This document shows positions 1 to 8,807 of a stretch of 64,000 nt of DNA, one piece after another (position 1 is the stretch's first letter; the number at the start of each line of letters is the position of its first letter). Source of the DNA: Halopseudomonas maritima. GTDB lineage: Bacteria > Pseudomonadota > Gammaproteobacteria > Pseudomonadales > Pseudomonadaceae. The notes below the pieces were generated by a model, which saw nothing but the letters and a program-made list of their open reading frames with translations, was not told where the DNA came from and did no database searches. Location of the stretch: contig NZ_CP079801.1 in NCBI RefSeq assembly GCF_021545785.1, forward strand, positions 434,001-498,000, in the 5' to 3' direction. Both the position numbers and the translations under genes were made by a program.

Positions 1-2
1 TT

Positions 3-2363
3 GGCGATGTAAAGCCGGAAAACTTTGGCTGGAGCTGCGCACCAGATCCGTCCTACTGGCTACTTGAAGACCCGCCGCTCAAGCGCATGCGGCGCTGTGA
101 ACAACAGCACTTCGCGCTGGTCGATGACCCCTGGGGCGTGCTCATAGACACGGCCGGTTTGATACGCGCCCGCAACCATGCCTTTGAAAAGCTCAGCGCA
201 CACCGCGACGAATGGTCTATTGCCGCTATCGTGCAGTCGATGGGCGAGAGTGATACAAAAATTCGCCAGCAGATAGCGTCCAGCATCGATCAATCGTTAT
301 TGCAACGCGCACTGCGCGAGCAAGAACGCGAGACCAGCGCGCATGCAACGGACATCCTGCGCCTGGCAGACATCTGGGCCGCCTGGTTTGAGACCTTTGA
401 GGGGAGCACCGCCGCGAGCCTGGAAAGCGCTTGTGAAAGCTTCGACATCCGGCTGCCCGCCACCCGCGAGATGCTGGAGGTCAGCTTTGCCGCCGCCTGC
501 CTGGGCCCGGCAGCCACGTCACCCGGCGTCAAGGTGATAGAAAGGGCGCTGGATCTGGAGCAGGTAAAAGGTCAGCCCTGGCTGCTCTGGGCCGTACTGG
601 GGGTAAAAGACCGGCTGGATGGCGGCCATTTGCAGCGCATCTTGTCGCTGCCTGACAGCCTGCCAACGGTAACGGAAGATGCAGGCGAGGCGGCGGCCCG
701 CTGGGCACGGATCTCCGCGCTGGCAGCGGCGCTCAACCTGGGCGCAGACAACCTGGAGAAACTGCCACTGGCAGGCGGTGGTGAGCCCCTGTTTGCCGCC
801 GTATCCACCGTCATCGGTGGCCGCCTGGCATCGCTGAGTGAACAGATACATCAGCAAACCTACATCCTGATGATTGCCATGCTGGCGCGCAGCAAGCAAC
901 GCTTTGACGCCACTCGGCTAACGCCAGAGGAGGCCATGCGCTGGGTCAGCGAGCAGCTAGGGACCGCGCACAACAACAACCAGAAACGCAGACTGGAAAA
1001 AGAGAGAGCCCGCCTGGAGCGCCAACAGCGCCACGCTGAGCAAGGCACCGCTGCCGCCGCGGTGAGTGCTGCTGTCAAAAACCGGCTGTCATCTGAGGTA
1101 AAACGAGCGGTGCCATTACTGCACTTGGTACCCAAACCCACGGTTTCCACCACCGCGCCCAGCACCGCGCCAGGCCAGGTTACGCCACCCAGCCCTGCGC
1201 GCCCGGCCCCAGCAATCAGCGCTTCGCCGGCGCTACCTCGCCTCGGTGGCCATGCAACAGGTATTGAACTGCCAAGCATACGGGACCTGCTTAACGAGGC
1301 GCCGCTGAAAACGCTGATTGCGTTGGTGTCGGTGTGGAACTTGAAGGAAGCCATGCTGCACGCACAGGGCGAGAGGTCTGCAGTCAACCGTATCGCGGCC
1401 GGTAGCGCATTCTGGACCACAGTCTCTGCCTCAACGGCAGTGCTACAACAGCTCGCCGAGGTGAGATGGGAAACGCGCGTGGCGAATGCAGGACACTTTA
1501 GTCCACTCGCCCAACAATCCTTGGTTCGTGCTCTAGGTTTGAGCTGGGCTGCCATGCTATTCCAAGCCCTCGCAGCCGGTCTAGATGTATTTTATTTCGG
1601 CTGGAAGGCCCTGATAGCCTACCGTCTAGGAGACTTGGATAGCGCAGGAGTTTACGTTGGCCTGACCAGCGCCAACCTTGCATTGACCGGCGCGTCGTTG
1701 AAAGCCGTGCGCGCCTTGCACATCGCCCGCGCTGCGGTGCTGGCCGGCGAGGCGCAGGCGCTTCTCACCGGGGTTCGGGTACTGTCACTGCCCCTGCGCC
1801 TTACCCTGGTGGGGCTTGCTGCCACCATTCTGGTGGGCTTAGTGGGGCTGTTTTTTACCGAAGACGAACCGCTGGAACAGTGGCTCAAGCAACTCTTTTG
1901 CGGTACGCGCCCAGCCACTTGGAGCGGGAATCTGACAAAAACCTTGCAGCAGCTATATCAGATTGTGTTGCCGGTCAGCCTCAAACTGGAACGCTGGCAC
2001 GACATCAACCCACGCACAGGGCAGCTGGTTGAAGAGTTGCGTCTGGTGCTGGAGTTGCCCGGCCAGCGAGAATACCGTCAGGGCATGGTCAGTTTTGAAG
2101 GCACGGAGCACTGGCAATACAGCTCCGGGCTGTTTGGCCTGGGCGGCAGCGCCCAATGCCTGCGGTTGGCATGGTGTGAGAACGACACACTGCCCTTCTA
2201 TCCGGACATCAGTAACCCTGCGCCAGCGTCCGCCAACGGCCTGCGACTGTGCCGCGCCTACCACGAGACCAACGGCGCGCGTCTGGTTGCCATACGCGGC
2301 AGCCTTACGTATCAACCCATCGAAGAGCTATACCTGCCCGCCATTGACATAGATATAAGCTAA
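3..2363 (+). CDS. T6SS effector-like protein, BTH_I2691 type (5' end outside window)
   Basis: The frame is open to the left edge of the window, so the true start lies upstream and at least 786 residues are visible. From memory of the family, it resembles T6SS effectors of the BTH_I2691 type, large proteins encoded beside VgrG/PAAR genes and followed by DUF6708 genes. A charged coiled-coil-like stretch (around visible residues 320-355) and a Pro/Ala-rich linker precede a C-terminal part with several hydrophobic segments, including a strong one at about nt 1795-1855. This suggests a membrane-acting toxin. The stop codon is two bases before the first DUF6708 gene, so the two are almost certainly co-translated. 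No catalytic motif was recognised. The target and the identity of any immunity protein are inference. Confidence 0.6.
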   Translation, partial: GDVKPENFGWSCAPDPSYWLLEDPPLKRMRRCEQQHFALVDDPWGVLIDTAGLIRARNHAFEKLSAHRDEWSIAAIVQSMGESDTKIRQQIASSIDQSLLQRALREQERETSAHATDILRLADIWAAWFETFEGSTAASLESACESFDIRLPATREMLEVSFAAACLGPAATSPGVKVIERALDLEQVKGQPWLLWAVLGVKDRLDGGHLQRILSLPDSLPTVTEDAGEAAARWARISALAAALNLGADNLEKLPLAGGGEPLFAAVSTVIGGRLASLSEQIHQQTYILMIAMLARSKQRFDATRLTPEEAMRWVSEQLGTAHNNNQKRRLEKERARLERQQRHAEQGTAAAAVSAAVKNRLSSEVKRAVPLLHLVPKPTVSTTAPSTAPGQVTPPSPARPAPAISASPALPRLGGHATGIELPSIRDLLNEAPLKTLIALVSVWNLKEAMLHAQGERSAVNRIAAGSAFWTTVSASTAVLQQLAEVRWETRVANAGHFSPLAQQSLVRALGLSWAAMLFQALAAGLDVFYFGWKALIAYRLGDLDSAGVYVGLTSANLALTGASLKAVRALHIARAAVLAGEAQALLTGVRVLSLPLRLTLVGLAATILVGLVGLFFTEDEPLEQWLKQLFCGTRPATWSGNLTKTLQQLYQIVLPVSLKLERWHDINPRTGQLVEELRLVLELPGQREYRQGMVSFEGTEHWQYSSGLFGLGGSAQCLRLAWCENDTLPFYPDISNPAPASANGLRLCRAYHETNGARLVAIRGSLTYQPIEELYLPAIDIDIS

Positions 2364-2365
2364 CC

Positions 2366-3337
2366 ATGACCACACCACGCCCCCACCCCCTCGCCCAACG
2401 CTTGGCTAAAGCGCTGGACGCCCATCCGCTGCAGGCCGACCAGCCCACCGGTGCGCCCTTGATGTGCATGCCTGAGGTGGAAGAGCAAACCGAACACTAT
2501 CTATCGATTGAGCATGGTGACAGCGCAGACCGAGGCATGCTGACCGGAGCGCTGGGGGGCATGGGAACGGCTTTCTTTGGCTTTCTGGCACTGTTGGACC
2601 TTTGGGATGGGCACCCTGACTCTGCAGTTATCAACGCGCTCATAGCCGTCGTCTGCTTTGTACCCGTCTTCCTCTGGGAGATCCTCCATCCCATGCCCCT
2701 GCCCATTCTGTTTAACCGCCGCACCCGCGAAGTCTATTTCGAGCAAGATGGCGAGCTGTACCACACCGCCTGGGACGATATTGCCGCTGCAGCCTACAGC
2801 GTCAGTACCGTAGGCCCCTATACAGGCCGCATGGGCCATGCGGCACTGGAAGCACTGTTACACCGCTTTGGTCACCCCAAGGAGACGGTACTGATCAATC
2901 TGGGTTCGCCACTGGGCAAGCGGCTGGAGATGCAGCTCGGTTTCTGGGAATACCTGCGCGCCTATATGAACAACGGCCCCTTTTTTGATGAGCACGGCAA
3001 TAACTCCGATTCACGCGAGTTTGTCGAGATTCAGCAGCAGGTGCGAAACAGTAAAGGGCAACATATACGTCTCGCCTTGAGCGAGATAAAGGAAGAATAC
3101 AAAACCAATAACGGTCGCAACTACCTCAGTGGAATTGACCTTGTATTGTTATTAGGTGGAGTGATGCTCTTGCCGATGAACGCCACCCAAAACTTCACCT
3201 ACGCCATCGCCAAACGCCGCTCCCGCAGCCAGTGGCCCAAGCTGATCCGCGAACGCCTTGACCCCAACGGCCCCACCACCCGCCTGGTCGATCTGGAGCA
3301 GGCTGGGCAGGCTGGGCAGGCTGGGCAGGCTGAGTGA
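2366..3337 (+). CDS. DUF6708-type membrane protein, array copy 1 (modules A-1)
   Basis: 323 residues, first of five near-identical tandem paralogues and directly coupled to the effector gene. It has a hydrophobic hairpin at about residues 62-110 (module type A, with FFGFLALLDLW), a long conserved central domain (FNRRTREVYFEQDG, AYSVSTVGPYTG), and a second hydrophobic segment near residue 265 (LVLLLGG) before a basic tail. The C-terminal variable module is type 1 (GQHIRLALSEIKE). The end carries three in-frame 9-bp repeats coding Ala-Gly-Gln. DUF6708 proteins are commonly found next to T6SS effector genes; an immunity or accessory role is inferred from position and membrane topology only. Confidence 0.7.
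   Translation: MTTPRPHPLAQRLAKALDAHPLQADQPTGAPLMCMPEVEEQTEHYLSIEHGDSADRGMLTGALGGMGTAFFGFLALLDLWDGHPDSAVINALIAVVCFVPVFLWEILHPMPLPILFNRRTREVYFEQDGELYHTAWDDIAAAAYSVSTVGPYTGRMGHAALEALLHRFGHPKETVLINLGSPLGKRLEMQLGFWEYLRAYMNNGPFFDEHGNNSDSREFVEIQQQVRNSKGQHIRLALSEIKEEYKTNNGRNYLSGIDLVLLLGGVMLLPMNATQNFTYAIAKRRSRSQWPKLIRERLDPNGPTTRLVDLEQAGQAGQAGQAE
3302..3328 (+). repeat. 9-bp in-frame coding microsatellite (GCTGGGCAG)
   Basis: The 9-mer GCTGGGCAG is present three times here, three times in copy 2 (4349-4375), once in copy 3 (5396-5404) and twice in copy 4. Each unit adds Ala-Gly-Gln to the protein end without shifting frame. This is a slippage-prone repeat that differs between otherwise near-identical genes. 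Confidence 0.85.
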
Positions 3338-3412
3338 GCATGGTACCAAGCCGCGCTGGCCACCCAGCGAGCAGCTATACCTGCCCGCCATTGACATAGA
3401 TATAAGCTTGCC

Positions 3413-4384
3413 ATGACCACACCACGCCCCCACCCCCTCGCCCAACGTCTGGCCAAAGCGCTGGACGCCCATCCGCTGCAGGCCGACCAGCCCACCGGTG
3501 CGCCCTTGATGTGCATGCCTGAGGTGGAAGAGCAAACCGAACACTATCTCTCGATTGAGCATGGTGACAGCGCGTATCGAGGTATGTTGACTGGGATGTT
3601 GGGCGGAATGGGAGCAGCTTTCTTTGGTTTTCTCGCACTGCTAGATCTATGGAATGGCTACCCTGACTCTGCAGTTATAAACGCGCTCATAGCCGTCGCC
3701 TGCTTTGTGCCCGTTTTCCTCTGGGAGATCCTCCATCCCATGCCCCTGTCCATTCTGTTTAACCGCCGCACCCGCGAAGTCTATTTCGAGCAAGATGGCG
3801 AGCTGTACCACACCGCCTGGGACGATATTGCCGCTGCAGCCTACAGCGTCAGTACCGTAGGCCCCTATACAGGCCGCATGGGCCATGCGGCACTGGAGGC
3901 ACTGTTACACCGCTTTGGTCACCCCAAGGAGACGGTACTGATCAACCTGGGGTCGCCACTGGGCAAGCGGTTGGAGATGCAGCTGGGGTTCTGGGAATAC
4001 CTGCGCGCCTATATGAACAACGGCCCCTTTTTTGATGAGCAGGGCAACAACTCCGATTCACGCGAGTTTGCCGAGATGCAACAGGAAGTGCGCAACAGCA
4101 AGGGACAGTCCGTGCGCCTTTATTGGGGCTTGATAAAAGAAGCATACAAAGCCAACAACGGACGTAATTTTCTCAGTGGAATTGACCTTGTATTGCTGCT
4201 GGGCAGTATCGTTTTCTTGCCCATGCACGCCACCCAAAACTTCACCTACGCCATCGCCAAACGCCGCTCCCGCAGCCAGTGGCCCAAGCTAATCCGCGAA
4301 CGCCTTGACCCCAACGGCCCCACCACCCGCCTGGTCGATCTGGAGCAGGCTGGGCAGGCTGGGCAGGCTGGGCAGGCTGAGTGA
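3413..4384 (+). CDS. DUF6708-type membrane protein, array copy 2 (modules A-2)
   Basis: 323 residues, nearly the same as copy 1 in the first 50 residues and in the central domain. It has the type A transmembrane hairpin but a type 2 C-terminal module (GQSVRLYWGLIKE, then LLLGSIVFLPMHATQ). It is slightly diverged in the hairpin: the stretch reads DSAYRGMLTGMLGGMG where other copies have DSADRGMLTGALGGM. The three 9-bp Ala-Gly-Gln codon repeats at the 3' end match copy 1. A 36-bp copy of the effector gene's end lies just upstream at 3373-3408. The function is presumed the same as copy 1 with altered specificity (inference). Confidence 0.7.
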   Translation: MTTPRPHPLAQRLAKALDAHPLQADQPTGAPLMCMPEVEEQTEHYLSIEHGDSAYRGMLTGMLGGMGAAFFGFLALLDLWNGYPDSAVINALIAVACFVPVFLWEILHPMPLSILFNRRTREVYFEQDGELYHTAWDDIAAAAYSVSTVGPYTGRMGHAALEALLHRFGHPKETVLINLGSPLGKRLEMQLGFWEYLRAYMNNGPFFDEQGNNSDSREFAEMQQEVRNSKGQSVRLYWGLIKEAYKANNGRNFLSGIDLVLLLGSIVFLPMHATQNFTYAIAKRRSRSQWPKLIRERLDPNGPTTRLVDLEQAGQAGQAGQAE

Positions 4385-4459
4385 GCATGGTAACAAACCG
4401 TGCTGGTCACCCAGCGAGCAGCGATACCTGCCCGCCATTGACATAGATATAAGCTAGCC

Positions 4460-5413
4460 ATGACCACACCACGCCCCCACCCCCTCGCCCAACGTCTGGC
4501 CAAAGCGCTGGACGCCCATCCGCTGCAGGCCAATCAGCCAACCGGCGCGCCCCTCATGTGCATGCCCGAGGTGGAAGAGCAAACCGAACACTATCTCTCA
4601 ATTGAGCATGGTGACAGCGCAGACCGAGGCATGTTGACCGGCGCGCTGGGGGGTATGTTGGGTAGCTTTTGGATCGTTATGGGACTGATTGCCTATATTG
4701 ATGGATCCACTCAGCTTGCCCTCAAGGCTTTTGCAGTCGCCGTAGTGTGCGCGGTTGTGCCTTTTCTGTGGGAAGTCCTCCGCCCCATGCCTTTACCCAT
4801 TCTATTTAACCGCCGCACCCGCGAGGTCTACTTTGAACAGGATGGCGAGCTGTACCACACCGCTTGGGACGATATTGCCGCCGCGGCTTATAGCGTCAGT
4901 ACCGTAGGCCCCTATACAGGGCGCATGGGCCATGCGGCACTGGAGGCACTGCTACACCGCTTTGGTCATCCCAAGGAGACCGTGCTGATCAACCTGGGTT
5001 CGCCACTGGGCAAGCGGCTGGAGATGCAGCTGGGTTTCTGGGAATACCTGCGCGCCTATATGAACAATGGCCCCTTTTTTGATGAGCACGGCAATAACTC
5101 CGATTCACGCGAGTTTGCCGAGATTCAACAGGAAGTGCGCAACAGTAAGGGACAGTCCGTGCGCTTGTATTGGGGGTTGATAAAAGAGGCATACAAGGCC
5201 AATAACGGTCGCAATTTTCTCAGTGGTGTTGATCTGGTATTGCTGCTGGGCAGTATCGTTTTCTTGCCCATGCACGCCACCCAAAACTTCACCTACGCCA
5301 TCGCCAAACGCCGCTCCCGCAGCCAGTGGCCCAAGCTAATCCGCGAACGCCTTGACCCCAACGGCCCCACCACCCGCCTGGTCGATCTGGAGCAGGCTGG
5401 GCAGGCTGAGTGA
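4460..5413 (+). CDS. DUF6708-type membrane protein, array copy 3 (modules B-2)
   Basis: 317 residues. The transmembrane hairpin is the alternative type B (FWIVMGLIAY, then LALKAFAVAVVCAVVPFLWEVL), clearly non-homologous in detail to type A although the flanks on both sides are nearly invariant. The C-terminal module is type 2. Only one 9-bp Ala-Gly-Gln repeat remains at the 3' end, which explains the shorter length. The switch at the hairpin edges looks like a recombination junction, not gradual drift. A copied effector tail with one base change lies upstream at 4420-4455. Confidence 0.7.
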   Translation: MTTPRPHPLAQRLAKALDAHPLQANQPTGAPLMCMPEVEEQTEHYLSIEHGDSADRGMLTGALGGMLGSFWIVMGLIAYIDGSTQLALKAFAVAVVCAVVPFLWEVLRPMPLPILFNRRTREVYFEQDGELYHTAWDDIAAAAYSVSTVGPYTGRMGHAALEALLHRFGHPKETVLINLGSPLGKRLEMQLGFWEYLRAYMNNGPFFDEHGNNSDSREFAEIQQEVRNSKGQSVRLYWGLIKEAYKANNGRNFLSGVDLVLLLGSIVFLPMHATQNFTYAIAKRRSRSQWPKLIRERLDPNGPTTRLVDLEQAGQAE

Positions 5414-5488
5414 GCATGGTAACAAACCGTGCTGGTCACCCAGCGAGCAGCTATACCTGCCCGCCATTGACATAGATATAAGCTAGCC

Positions 5489-6448
5489 ATGACCACACGC
5501 CCCCACCCCCTCGCCCAACGTCTGGCCAAAGCGCTGGACGCCCATCCGCTGCAGGCCGACCAGCCCACCGGCGCGCCCCTGATGTGCATGCCTGAGGTGG
5601 AAGAGCAGACTGAACACTATCTCTCAATTGAGCATGGCGGGAGCGCAGACCGAGGCATGCTGACCGGAGCGCTGGGGGGCATGGGAGCGGCTTTCTTTGG
5701 CTTTCTGGCACTGTTGGACCTTTGGGATGGGCACCCTGACTCTGCAGTTATCAACGCGCTCATAGCCGTCGTCTGCTTTGTACCCGTCTTCCTCTGGGAG
5801 ATCCTCCATCCCATGCCCCTGCCCATTCTGTTTAACCGCCGCACCCGCGAGGTCTACTTTGAACAGGATGGCGAGCTGTACCACACCGCCTGGGACGATA
5901 TTGCCGCTGCAGCCTACAGCGTCAGTACCGTAGGCCCCTATACAGGCCGCATGGGCCATGCGGCACTGGAGGCACTGCTACACCGCTTTGGTCACCCCAA
6001 GGAGACGGTGCTGATCAATCTGGGTTCGCCACTGGGCAAGCGGCTGGAAATGCAGCTGGGGTTCTGGGAATACCTGCGCGCCTATATGAACAACGGCCCC
6101 TTTTTTGATGAGCACGGCAATAACTCCGATTCACGCGAGTTTGCCGAGATGCAACAGGAGGTGCGCAACAGTAAGGGACAGTCCGTGCGCTTGTATTGGG
6201 GGTTGATAAAAGAGGCATACAAGGCCAATAACGGTCGCAATTTTCTCAGTGGTGTTGATCTGGTATTGCTGCTGGGCAGTATCGTTTTCTTGCCCATGCA
6301 CGCCACCCAAAACTTCACCTACGCCATCGCCAAACGCCGCTCCCGCAGCCAGTGGCCCAAGCTGATCCGCGAGCGCCTTGACCCCAACGGCCCCACCACC
6401 CGCCTGGTCGATCTGGAGCAGGCTGGGCAGGCTGGGCAGGCTGAGTGA
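5489..6448 (+). CDS. DUF6708-type membrane protein, array copy 4 (modules A-2)
   Basis: 319 residues, with a type A hairpin almost identical to copy 1 and a type 2 C-terminal module almost identical to copy 3. It therefore reads as a chimera of those two copies. The N-terminus is one residue shorter (MTTRPH instead of MTTPRPH, loss of one codon). Two 9-bp Ala-Gly-Gln repeats close the gene. The copied effector tail lies at 5449-5484. Confidence 0.7.
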   Translation: MTTRPHPLAQRLAKALDAHPLQADQPTGAPLMCMPEVEEQTEHYLSIEHGGSADRGMLTGALGGMGAAFFGFLALLDLWDGHPDSAVINALIAVVCFVPVFLWEILHPMPLPILFNRRTREVYFEQDGELYHTAWDDIAAAAYSVSTVGPYTGRMGHAALEALLHRFGHPKETVLINLGSPLGKRLEMQLGFWEYLRAYMNNGPFFDEHGNNSDSREFAEMQQEVRNSKGQSVRLYWGLIKEAYKANNGRNFLSGVDLVLLLGSIVFLPMHATQNFTYAIAKRRSRSQWPKLIRERLDPNGPTTRLVDLEQAGQAGQAE

Positions 6449-6523
6449 GCATGGTAACAAGCCGCGCTGGCCACCCAGCGAGCAGCTATACCTGCCCGCC
6501 ATTGACATAGATATAAGCTAACC

Positions 6524-7483
6524 ATGACCACACCACGCCCCCACCCCCTCGCCCAACGTCTGGCCAAAGCGCTGGACGCCCATCCGCTGCAGGCCGACCA
6601 GCCCACCGGCGCGCCCCTCATGTGCATGCCTGAAGTAGAAGAGCAAACCGAACACTATCTCTCGATTGAGCATGGTGACAGCGCAGACCGAGGCATGTTG
6701 ACCGGCGCGCTGGGAGGTATGTTGGGTGGCTTTTGGATCGTTATGGGACTGATTGCCTATGTTGATGGATCCACTCAGCTTGCCCTCAAGGCTTTTGCAG
6801 TCGCCGTAGTGTGCGCGGTTGTGCCTTTTCTGTGGGAAGTCCTCCGCCCCATGCCTTTACCCATTCTATTTAACCGCCGCACCCGCGAGGTCTACTTTGA
6901 ACAGGATGGCGAGCTGTACCACACCGCCTGGGACGATATTGCCGCTGCAGCCTACAGCGTCAGTACCGTAGGCCCCTATACAGGCCGCATGGGCCATGCG
7001 GCACTGGAGGCACTGTTACACCGCTTTGGTCACCCCAAGGAGACGGTGCTGATCAATTTGGGTTCGCCACTGGGCAAGCGGCTGGAGATGCAGCTGGGGT
7101 TCTGGGAATACCTGCGCGCCTATATGAACAACGGCCCCTTTTTTGATGAGCAGGGCAACAACTCCGATTCACGCGAGTTTGCCGAGATTCAGCAGCAGGT
7201 GCGAAACAGTAAAGGGCAACATATACGTCTCGCCTTGAGCGAGATAAAGGAAGCATACAAAACCAATAACGGTCGCAACTACCTCAGTGGAATTGACTTT
7301 GTATTGTTATTAGGTGGCGTGATGTTCTTGCCAATGAACGCCACCCAAAACTTCACCTACGCCATCGCCAAGCGCCGCTCCCGCAGCCGGTGGCCCAAGC
7401 TGATCCGCGAGCGCCTTGACCCCAACGGCCCGACCACCCGCCTGGTCGACCTGGAGCAGGCGGGGCGGGCGGGAGCTGAATAG
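6524..7483 (+). CDS. DUF6708-type membrane protein, array copy 5 (modules B-1)
   Basis: 319 residues, last of the array. It combines the type B hairpin (as in copy 3) with the type 1 C-terminal module (as in copy 1), so all four module combinations A-1, A-2, B-2 and B-1 occur across the five genes. The 3' end differs from the other copies (ends QAGRAGAE), as expected for the ancestral right edge of the array. The stop codon is 5 bp from the stop of the convergent rlmM gene, which marks the array's right boundary. Confidence 0.7.
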   Translation: MTTPRPHPLAQRLAKALDAHPLQADQPTGAPLMCMPEVEEQTEHYLSIEHGDSADRGMLTGALGGMLGGFWIVMGLIAYVDGSTQLALKAFAVAVVCAVVPFLWEVLRPMPLPILFNRRTREVYFEQDGELYHTAWDDIAAAAYSVSTVGPYTGRMGHAALEALLHRFGHPKETVLINLGSPLGKRLEMQLGFWEYLRAYMNNGPFFDEQGNNSDSREFAEIQQQVRNSKGQHIRLALSEIKEAYKTNNGRNYLSGIDFVLLLGGVMFLPMNATQNFTYAIAKRRSRSRWPKLIRERLDPNGPTTRLVDLEQAGRAGAE

Positions 7484-7488
7484 CAGTT

Positions 7489-8544
7489 TTAGCGCAACGC
7501 GCGAATATGGCAGGTCACTTCTTCACGGTCGGTATACAGCTGCTTGCAGCCGATCTCGGCGCGCACACCCGCTTCATCCAACGCGTCCTGAATGTGCCCG
7601 AGGCACTGCATCACTTCCTGGTAGCGCTGTTTCATCGGCAGCTTGAAGTTGATGATCAGCTCGCGACAGTAGCGCTGACCGATCCACTTGGCCGCCAGGG
7701 CGCTGCTGCGGGCCGGCTTATCAACGATGTCGCAGACCATCCAGTCGACTGTGCGCTTGGGGCGGTACATGTAGCCGTCGCCCTGCACGTGCTCTACCTG
7801 GCCGCTGTCCATCAGGCGGCGATCCATGGGGCCGTTATCGACCGCCGTGACGTTCATCAGGCGGTTGACCAGTTGCCAGGTCCAGCCGCCGGGCGCGGCG
7901 CCCAGGTCAACGGCGGTCATGCCGGCCTTAAGGCGACTGTCCCAGTCATCACGCGGAATAAAGTGGTGCCAGGCCTCCTCCAGCTTCAGGGTCGAGCGGC
8001 TGGGTGCCTCACGCGGGACTTTCAGGCGCGGAATCCCCATCGGCCAGGGCGCACCGTTGTCAGCCCAGGACCAGCCGACAAACACCTTCTGGCCGCTCTG
8101 AAAGCACAGGTGCAGACGCGGAAGCTCGGGTTTGTTGGGGCGAACAAAGCGGGTCTTGGTGAGCGAGCGCTCCAGCGGCCCTTTCAGCTTTTTGGTCAGC
8201 GCCGCCAGCGCCTTGCCGTCGTTGGTGTCAGCGGTTTCCAGCCACATCAGCGAGGCAATGTAGCCCTGGGCGCAGGCGGTGATGATGGGGCTGACGCGGT
8301 CTTCCGGGTCCAGCTCCAGCCAACTGCCGACCGCCCACTGGCGGGTGAAGATCAGTTGCTGAAAGTCGACGGCCCGCATCAGTTGCTCGGCCTCGCCCTG
8401 CTCGGGGCAGACAAAACGCACCTGAGCGCTGCCATCCTGGGTCACCGGATAACCGGCAATACCCTGCTCGCCGGCCAGCTCCTGCATCTCGGCGGCCGCC
8501 TCCCCTTCAAAGCCCGGACGGCAATGTAGCAACAGTTCCTGCAT
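7489..8544 (-). CDS. rlmM: 23S rRNA 2'-O-ribose methyltransferase RlmM
   Basis: 351 residues, near the usual length (E. coli RlmM is 366). RlmM methylates the 2'-OH of C2498 of 23S rRNA in the cytoplasm using S-adenosylmethionine. The N-terminal THUMP-like half starts MQELLLHCRPGFEGEAAAEM. The Rossmann methyltransferase half shows the SAM loop AVDLGAAPGGWTW and the acidic VCDIVDKP strand. I chose the ATG at 8544 because it matches the family N-terminus and follows GGGAGCGAG; the longer open frame adds 27 unrelated residues. It diverges from mesX and converges with the DUF6708 array. Confidence 0.93.
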   Translation of the reverse strand: MQELLLHCRPGFEGEAAAEMQELAGEQGIAGYPVTQDGSAQVRFVCPEQGEAEQLMRAVDFQQLIFTRQWAVGSWLELDPEDRVSPIITACAQGYIASLMWLETADTNDGKALAALTKKLKGPLERSLTKTRFVRPNKPELPRLHLCFQSGQKVFVGWSWADNGAPWPMGIPRLKVPREAPSRSTLKLEEAWHHFIPRDDWDSRLKAGMTAVDLGAAPGGWTWQLVNRLMNVTAVDNGPMDRRLMDSGQVEHVQGDGYMYRPKRTVDWMVCDIVDKPARSSALAAKWIGQRYCRELIINFKLPMKQRYQEVMQCLGHIQDALDEAGVRAEIGCKQLYTDREEVTCHIRALR

Positions 8545-8697
8545 GTCTCGCTCCCGCTGGATAATCGGGCGTACTGTACAGGCAGCAGCGGGTCGGTTGA
8601 AGTAGCAAGTCAGCCGGTACAGCAACCGGCAGCGGCGGACGCCCCCAAACGTCGCCGCACCGGCAAGCCAGCAACATGAGTCGTCCTAATGTTCTTT

Positions 8698-8710
8698 TGA
8701 AAAGTGTTCA
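8698..8710 (+). promoter_or_regulatory. MetR box upstream of mesX
   Basis: TGAAAAGTGTTCA matches the MetR consensus TGAA-N5-TTCA in all eight conserved positions. A -10-like TACAAT follows at 8736-8741 with no good -35, as expected for an activator-dependent promoter. metR is the last gene of the same cluster. Confidence 0.75.
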
Positions 8711-8807
8711 TTTTTTCTCAACAGGAGTCCCTGCCTACAATACGCACCATTCCAGGCCACAACGCGACCCTGCGGCTTGCTCTCAGACACCAGGACACCA
8801 GATTGCG

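Larger units (their letters stand above)
2326..7483 (+). repeat. Five-unit tandem gene array, unit about 1.03-1.05 kb
   Basis: The five start codons are spaced 1047, 1047, 1029 and 1035 bp apart. A 36-bp stretch coding the effector's last residues (2326-2361) recurs before each later copy at 3373-3408, 4420-4455 (one mismatch), 5449-5484 and 6484-6519. The duplicated unit therefore began inside the effector's 3' end and ended in the spacer after the DUF6708 gene. Unit length changes are explained by loss of 9-bp repeats at the gene ends and of one codon in copy 4. Confidence 0.9.

Noticed and set aside
2326..7483. Array of repeats as a CRISPR or satellite
   Set aside because: The repeat unit is a whole gene of about 1 kb; no short direct repeats with unique spacers.
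7507..8529. 340-codon open frame antisense to rlmM
   Set aside because: Mirror of the rlmM codon pattern; no recognisable family.
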